DNA of 58,243 nt from NCBI RefSeq assembly GCF_006658505.1, contig NZ_VFUZ01000032.1, positions 1-58,243 of the forward strand, given 5' to 3'. The notes beneath the pieces are model-generated. The model saw only the letters and a program-made list of their open reading frames with translations, did not search any database and was not told the DNA's origin. Both the position numbers and the translations under genes were made by a program. Within the stretch, counting starts at the first letter, position 1, and every line of letters begins with the position of its first letter. The stretch is from Mesorhizobium sp. B2-4-15 (GTDB lineage: Bacteria; Pseudomonadota; Alphaproteobacteria; Rhizobiales; Rhizobiaceae). Below are positions 53,493 to 58,243 of the stretch, piece after piece.

Positions 53493-55523
53493 ATGCCGGC
53501 CAATCGGCCCCACCTCTTCGCGCTGCTTGGCGCCGTCGCCGTGCTGGTGCCCGGCGTGGCGATCAGCGGCAGCGTCGATGTGCGGGTCACTTCGGCGATC
53601 CCCATGCCAAGCCCGCAGGACAAGACGCAACAGGATTCCTCCCCCAGCGTCGCCATGTTGAAGAGCGGGCTGGACGCACTGGCGGCAGGCGATATTTCCG
53701 GCGCTCGCGGTGTACGTGATGCGCTTCCCACGCAATCGCTCGACCAGCACATATTGGCCTGGGCGATCGCGCTTTACGGCGGCGACAAGGTTCCGAGCGG
53801 CGATATCGCCGCGGCCGCGAAAATGCTGCCTAACTGGCCTGGCACCGTCGCCTTGCGCAAGAATAGCGAGCGCGCGCTCTATCGCGAGAACCCCGCTCCC
53901 AACATCGTCATTGCGGCGTTCGATGGCAGCCAGCCGCAGACATTCGAAGGCGTGATGGTTCTCGCCCGCGCCTATGTGGCCTCGGGCAACGTCAAGGCGG
54001 CGCGTTCGGTCCTTTCGCCCTTCTGGCGCACCGCGATCCTGGAAGCCAAGGACGAGACGGCACTGATCAAGGAATTCGGCGGTTTGATTCCTGCCGCCGA
54101 CCACCGTTTTCGCATGGAACGGATGTTCTATGTCGACCGCGTGACCTCCGCGCTGCGCGTTGCCGGCCTTGCCGGTGCCCAGCAACTGGCCGATGCCTGG
54201 GCTGCGGCCGACAAAGGTGACAAGAATGCGTTGAAACTGCTGATGGCGGTGCCGGGATCTCAGCATTCGGCCGGCCATCTCTTCGCGCAGGCCGAATATT
54301 TGCGCAAGCAGGAGGACTTTGCCGGCGCAGCCGCCATTGTGATGAAGGCCCCCACGGACCGCGAGGCTCTGGTCGACCCTGATGCCTGGTGGGTCGAGCG
54401 CCGGGTGCTGTCGCGCGAACTGGTCGACCAGGGCGACATGAAGACGGCTTACCGGATCGTCGCCACGCATGCCGCCGAAAGTGCCACCAATGCCGCGGAA
54501 GCCGAATTCCATGCCGGCTGGTACGCGCTGCGCGGCCTGAATGATCCCAAGCTTGCCGCAACGCATTTCGCGCGCATCGCCGATCTTGCGCAGGGGCCGA
54601 TGACCTTGTCGCGCGCCTATTATTGGCTCGGTCGCGCGGCGGAAGTGGGCGGTCCCGGTAATGCCAAGGACTATTTCGGGCATGCGGCTGCGTATGGCAC
54701 CAGTTTCTACGGCCAGCTGGCCGCCGAGCGGGTTGGCCGGCAGGCACTCAACATAGTCTATCCCCAGCCAAGCGCCGCCGACCGGCAGAATTTTGCCGGC
54801 CGCGAGGCCGTCAGCGCCATCAAGCGGCTGCAGGAGGCCGGCTATGACCGCTATGCCGAAACGCTCTATCGCGACCTCGCCGGGCAGCTGACGAGCCCCG
54901 GCGAACTGGCGCTGCTCGCCGTCCTTGCGGAGAAGCAGGGCAACCATTTCATGGCCCTGAAGGTCGGTAAGATCGCCGGCGCGCGCGGAATCGATGTCGG
55001 CGCGCTGTCGCACCCTCTTGGCGTCATCCCTGATTCGGCCAACATTTCCGGCTCGGGCAAGGCGCTTGCCTATGCGATCGCCCGGCAGGAGAGCGAATTC
55101 AATGTCGGCGCCGTATCAAGTGCGGGCGCGCGCGGGCTGTTGCAGCTGATGCCGGGAACCGCCAAACAGCTGGCGAAGAAGACCGGATTGCAGTTCTCAC
55201 AGGCACGGCTGACCACTGACGCCGGCTACAATGCAACGCTTGGCTCGGCCTTCCTGGGCGAGCAGCTCGATCGTTTCAACGGTTCCTATGTGCTGACTTT
55301 CGCCGGCTACAATGCAGGTCCCAACCGCGCGGCCCAATGGGTTGCGAAATATGGTGACCCGCACGGCAGGGACATCGATGCGGTGGTGGACTGGATCGAG
55401 CGGATTCCCTACACGGAAACAAGAAGTTACGTCCAGCGCGTGATGGAGAACTACGAAGTCTACAAGATGCGTATTTCCGGCAAATACGACATCGTCGGCG
55501 ACCTCGTGAACGGACGAAGCTGA
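53493..55523 (+). CDS. slt: Soluble lytic transglycosylase (Slt70-like)
   Basis: 676 residues. Signal peptide HLFALLGAVAVLVPGVAIS. A long superhelical helix-repeat region follows. The C-terminal SLT domain contains AIARQESEFNVGAVSSAGA with the catalytic Glu, LLQLMPGTAKQLAK and FAGYNAGPNRAAQWV. Cleaves peptidoglycan glycan strands in the periplasm. ATG at 53493 gives a proper signal peptide; an ATG 13 codons earlier is less suitable. Confidence 0.92.
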   Translation: MPANRPHLFALLGAVAVLVPGVAISGSVDVRVTSAIPMPSPQDKTQQDSSPSVAMLKSGLDALAAGDISGARGVRDALPTQSLDQHILAWAIALYGGDKVPSGDIAAAAKMLPNWPGTVALRKNSERALYRENPAPNIVIAAFDGSQPQTFEGVMVLARAYVASGNVKAARSVLSPFWRTAILEAKDETALIKEFGGLIPAADHRFRMERMFYVDRVTSALRVAGLAGAQQLADAWAAADKGDKNALKLLMAVPGSQHSAGHLFAQAEYLRKQEDFAGAAAIVMKAPTDREALVDPDAWWVERRVLSRELVDQGDMKTAYRIVATHAAESATNAAEAEFHAGWYALRGLNDPKLAATHFARIADLAQGPMTLSRAYYWLGRAAEVGGPGNAKDYFGHAAAYGTSFYGQLAAERVGRQALNIVYPQPSAADRQNFAGREAVSAIKRLQEAGYDRYAETLYRDLAGQLTSPGELALLAVLAEKQGNHFMALKVGKIAGARGIDVGALSHPLGVIPDSANISGSGKALAYAIARQESEFNVGAVSSAGARGLLQLMPGTAKQLAKKTGLQFSQARLTTDAGYNATLGSAFLGEQLDRFNGSYVLTFAGYNAGPNRAAQWVAKYGDPHGRDIDAVVDWIERIPYTETRSYVQRVMENYEVYKMRISGKYDIVGDLVNGRS

Positions 55524-55715
55524 CCGGAGCGCGGCAGACCGAGCCAAAGGCGGCGATCCTTCGCTCCCTTTCCTACGATGGATCTCAAGATACCAAGATA
55601 AGAGCTTTGCCGACGATCTTCCCTGATGACCGGTAGCCAGCTCTTCTGTTTGACCGCATCCACCCTCCCCTGTAGCAATCGGAACTAATCTTGCTGCGGG
55701 AAAGTGCGTGCCCAG

Positions 55716-56606
55716 ATGTCGAATCTCGAAGGCTTCTCCGACTTCTTCTACGCCGCGGCTGATGGGCTGAGACTTCATGCCCGCGTCTATGGCGAAGCGA
55801 ATTCCGGACACTGGCCGGTCGTCTGCCTGCCTGGCCTAACCCGCAACGCCCGGGATTTTCATGAGCTGGCGCTGCGCCTTTCGGTGGGATCCATTCCGCG
55901 CAGGGTGGTCGCCTTCGACTATCGCGGACGCGGGCAGTCAGCCTACGATCCCGACGTCAGTCACTACAACGTCGGCGTCGAGGCCGGCGACATTCTTGCC
56001 GGGCTGGCGGCACTCGGCATCGAGGCGGCGGCCTTCATCGGCACTTCGCGCGGCGGGCTGATCATCCATGTGCTCGGCGCATCGCGGCCGGGCGTGCTGA
56101 AAGCCATTGTTCTCAACGACATCGGGCCCGTGATCGAACCCGCCGGCCTGGCCCACATCCAGTCCTACCTCGAGCGCGCGCCGAGCCCGAAAACTATCGC
56201 CGAGGCGATGGATTCCCAGCGCAGCATTCACGGCAAGGATTTCCCCATGCTCACCGACGCCGATTGGGCGCGGATGGTGGGGGCGCTCTACCGGGAGACG
56301 GATCAGGGCCTGCTGCCGGATTTCGACCCGAAGCTCGTCGACACGGTTGCCGGTCTCGACCTGTCGCAGCCACTGCCGGCCCTGTGGCCGCAATTCGACG
56401 CGTTGGCGGCCATTCCCTTGCTCGCCATACGCGGTGCCAATTCGAGGTTGCTGTCCGAGGGCGCGCTGCAACAGATGCAAGAGCGCCATCCGGCGATGGA
56501 AACGATTACGGTCGAGGGCCAGGGGCACGCCCCTTTCCTTGAAACCGGCAGCCTGCCCGACACTATAGCGACATTTCTCGATCGCGCGGAAAAACAGGGG
56601 GCCTGA
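55716..56606 (+). CDS. Alpha/beta hydrolase
   Basis: 296 residues. VVCLPGLTRNARDF is the oxyanion region, FIGTSRGGLI holds the nucleophile serine (G-x-S-x-G), and VEGQGHAPFLE the catalytic histidine. Ester or epoxide-type substrate unknown. A GTG at 55704 is an alternative start. Monocistronic, converging on the integrase. Confidence 0.87.
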   Translation: MSNLEGFSDFFYAAADGLRLHARVYGEANSGHWPVVCLPGLTRNARDFHELALRLSVGSIPRRVVAFDYRGRGQSAYDPDVSHYNVGVEAGDILAGLAALGIEAAAFIGTSRGGLIIHVLGASRPGVLKAIVLNDIGPVIEPAGLAHIQSYLERAPSPKTIAEAMDSQRSIHGKDFPMLTDADWARMVGALYRETDQGLLPDFDPKLVDTVAGLDLSQPLPALWPQFDALAAIPLLAIRGANSRLLSEGALQQMQERHPAMETITVEGQGHAPFLETGSLPDTIATFLDRAEKQGA

Positions 56607-56609
56607 TGC

Positions 56610-56643
56610 AAAAAGCCCGGGATCAATCCTGGTCCCAGGCTTT
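56610..56643. terminator. Terminator between convergent hydrolase and integrase genes
   Basis: AAAAAGCCCGGGAT and GTCCCAGGCTTT can form a stem with one mismatch near the centre. Read on the minus strand it ends in a T5 run, so it chiefly serves the integrase; the plus-strand T run is shorter. Confidence 0.65.
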
Positions 56644-56660
56644 CTGTCCATTCGGCCGGT

Positions 56661-57731
56661 TTACCGGGATTTCGAACTTCTTTGTGCCGCCTTGGGAGTA
56701 GATTTCTCTTCCCCCGGTTCGCTCTTTTTGTTCTGCTTGGGTGCCTTGTCAGATGTCTTGGCGGGAGCCGCCGCGACCACCAAATCGCTATCGGCACCGA
56801 TGCTCCGAGGCGTTTCCAGCACAGTGACGCAACCGTCGAGATCATTGGTGGCAAGGTGCGCGTAGCGCATTGTCATCGACAGCGTCTGGTGGCCGAGCCA
56901 CATCTGGACGCGCCTGATGTCGATGCCGCCCTGGACGAGACGCGAGGCGCAAGTGTGGCGCAAGATATGCGGCACGACCTGATCGTCGGCACCAAGGCCG
57001 ACTTCGGCTTTCGCCTCGTTCCAGATGGCGCGGTACTGGGCCTGGCTCAATTTGGTGAATGGGCCTTTGGGCCGGCGCCCTTCGGTCGGGGGCAGCTTGA
57101 TGACTTCCTTGACCCGCTCGGTCATCGGAATGGTGCGGCTACGGCCGGACTTGGTGATCCAGAAACTGACGCGATGCTCCTGGATGTCGTTCCAGATCAG
57201 TCCAAGCGCTTCGCCAAGACGGCATCCGCTGTCGACCAGGAAGACGGAAAGCCGGTAAGCATCCTCGCTGCGGTTCCTGATGGCGGCAAACAGCCTGGCC
57301 TCTTCGTCCCGCTCGAGGAAACGAATCCGTCCCGCCCGCTCCTTCTGGCGGCGGAACTCGGGCAGGCTGTGGATATCTCCCATCTTGTAGGCCTTGCGCA
57401 GCAGTTTGCTGAGGGCAGCCATCTTTCGATTGATGGTTGCGTTGCTGTTGCCGCGCTGGCGCAAGGTGCCGATAAGATTGTCCAGGGTACTCTGGTCGAA
57501 GGCGCTGAAACGCTCCCCGAGGAGAATCTCGTCTATTTCGCCGATGAAAGAGCTGACATTATATTTATGCCGCCCGTCATCCCACAATATGTCTCGATAC
57601 GCCGAAAAAAGCTCTCCGACCCGATACGACTTTACTTCTCTGATCTTGTTGTAGGTGTATTTGATCTTCGAAGAAGAGAACGCCGTAAAATAGTCAGAGG
57701 GCACACCCTCTTGAATCGCTTCGTTGGTCAT
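56661..57731 (-). CDS. Solitary tyrosine recombinase (phage-type integrase)
   Basis: 356 residues. An N-terminal SAM-like DNA-binding region (FDQSTLDNLIGTLRQRGNSN) precedes the catalytic domain: DSGCRLGEALGL (Arg), HILRHTCASRL (HxxR), LGHQTLSMTMRYAHL (His and nucleophile Tyr). All active-site residues are present. The last ~45 residues are lysine- and proline-rich, unusual for a Xer protein. No excisionase, att repeat or tRNA is visible beside it. Start 57731 (ATG) is preferred to a GTG at 57743. Confidence 0.9.
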   Translation of the reverse strand: MTNEAIQEGVPSDYFTAFSSSKIKYTYNKIREVKSYRVGELFSAYRDILWDDGRHKYNVSSFIGEIDEILLGERFSAFDQSTLDNLIGTLRQRGNSNATINRKMAALSKLLRKAYKMGDIHSLPEFRRQKERAGRIRFLERDEEARLFAAIRNRSEDAYRLSVFLVDSGCRLGEALGLIWNDIQEHRVSFWITKSGRSRTIPMTERVKEVIKLPPTEGRRPKGPFTKLSQAQYRAIWNEAKAEVGLGADDQVVPHILRHTCASRLVQGGIDIRRVQMWLGHQTLSMTMRYAHLATNDLDGCVTVLETPRSIGADSDLVVAAAPAKTSDKAPKQNKKSEPGEEKSTPKAAQRSSKSR

Positions 57732-57917
57732 TATTGTCCACACCCCCGAGTGGATAGATCAGCCCTATCCGCTTGGAAGCGCCCTTTCAAGAGTTTAAGT
57801 CTGGCAAAACGATTTCATCCGCGGACGGCGGATTCCACGAAATCGCTCGAAAGACTTGATCCAGCTACCGAACCCCCTTTTCCTTCTATTTGCCCACGCC
57901 CTGTCACGAAAACAAAA

Positions 57918-57945
57918 CAGCCCGGGCGTTTGTGCGCCCGGGCTG
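57918..57945 (-). terminator. Strong terminator of the second porin gene
   Basis: Perfect 11-bp stem CAGCCCGGGCG / CGCCCGGGCTG with a 6-nt loop. On the minus strand it is followed by TTTTGTTTT. It lies about 25 bp after the stop codon at 57971. Confidence 0.88.
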
Positions 57946-57970
57946 GATTTCACCTGTGGAGAACCCGCCC

Positions 57971-58243
57971 TTAGAACGAGCGCTGGAAGCGGACGACACC
58001 ACCGATGGCGCTGTCCTTACCGACAGGAATATTCGTCCAGTTGGAATCGCCTTCCTTGATGTAGTCGACTTCGGCCTGGACCGTGAGGCCGGGAACAATG
58101 TTGTAGGTGACGTTCGCCGCCACGCCGAAGTTCTTGTCCTCATCATAGGAAAGCTGGGCGTTGAATGAGGTCTTCTCGTTGAACTGGTAGGTGCCGCCAC
58201 CCCAGACTGCCCAGTTGCCGCCCCAAAGCTTATAGAAGCTGCG
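57971..58243 (-). CDS. Outer-membrane porin, 3' end only (paralogue of the 39964-41142 porin)
   Basis: 90 C-terminal residues; the gene continues beyond the right edge. FYKLWGGNWAVWGGGTYQFN and the end RFQRSF closely match the first porin (FYKQWGGNWAVWGGGTYKFN, RFQRSF). The two differ mainly in the last loop, which is shorter here. Expression is likely independent, as each has its own terminator. Confidence 0.92.
   Translation of the reverse strand, partial: RSFYKLWGGNWAVWGGGTYQFNEKTSFNAQLSYDEDKNFGVAANVTYNIVPGLTVQAEVDYIKEGDSNWTNIPVGKDSAIGGVVRFQRSF

Noticed and set aside
53304..55013. A 569-codon minus-strand frame across the lytic transglycosylase
   Set aside because: The plus strand shows signal peptide and SLT motifs; the minus frame has none.
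57732..57970. tRNA gene or att site next to the integrase
   Set aside because: I found no cloverleaf or direct repeat near either end of the integrase gene.

Overview
The window looks like chromosomal DNA of a Mesorhizobium-like member of the Rhizobiales. Supporting signs are high GC with a codon use typical of Alphaproteobacteria, rhizobial-type outer-membrane porins, RIME-like GC-rich palindromic repeats, and the housekeeping order relA-pyrE and acpS-lepB-rnc-era-recO. The genus is an inference from gene content and repeats; no ribosomal RNA or tRNA gene is present to confirm it.

Layout. 1-6000: an acyltransferase/acyl-ACP synthetase fusion gene converges on the phosphatidylethanolamine pair psd-pssA, followed by a DUF4375 (DMP19-like) protein and a small monooxygenase-fold protein. 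6000-8340: an ArsR-type repressor and an Atm1-type ABC exporter in one operon, with a 16-bp-arm palindrome on the repressor start. 8380-12730: a LysM envelope protein, a LOG-family hydrolase, an octanucleotide repeat, a CorA/ZntB transporter and a RarD permease. 12800-19100: citramalate synthase, a tightly overlapped five-gene operon (DUF559 nuclease, VOC, two GFA proteins, proline iminopeptidase) and cysS, with two inverted pairs of RIME-like repeats between them. 19400-23040: SRAP, NUDIX and small exported proteins. 23040-24105 is an AT-rich interval with two orphan genes. 24100-29220: dihydroorotase, YgfZ, an HD hydrolase and a PAS-GGDEF-EAL protein. 29240-31160: a fatty-acid desaturase divergent from a LysR regulator.

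31179-34033 is a three-gene operon joining a GNAT-peptidase C39 fusion, a RimK-type ATP-grasp ligase and a small DUF3303 protein. It looks like an uncharacterised peptide or metabolite tailoring system and is the best candidate here for unexplored biology. 34240-38470: an anti-sigma factor, an ECF sigma factor with a likely autoregulatory promoter, and a very large DUF2339 membrane protein. 38554-39831: a frameshifted PaaI-type thioesterase overlapping recO. 39964-41142: a porin with a strong terminator.

41815-50886 is core information processing: era, rnc, lepB, acpS, DUF2062, VOC, pyrE, relA/spoT, rpoZ, then an NYN-domain protein and a family-5 uracil-DNA glycosylase on the other strand. 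51034-56606: a GH25 muramidase, smpB, dapA, a tandem copy of a dispersed palindromic repeat, a soluble lytic transglycosylase and an alpha/beta hydrolase. The window closes with a solitary tyrosine recombinase and the 3' end of a second porin paralogous to the first.

Most genes are ordinary chromosomal functions (phospholipid, pyrimidine, isoleucine and lysine synthesis, cell-wall turnover, stringent response, ribosome rescue). Accessory interest lies in the tailoring operon, the metal-responsive exporter, the repeat families, the AT-rich patch and the lone integrase.
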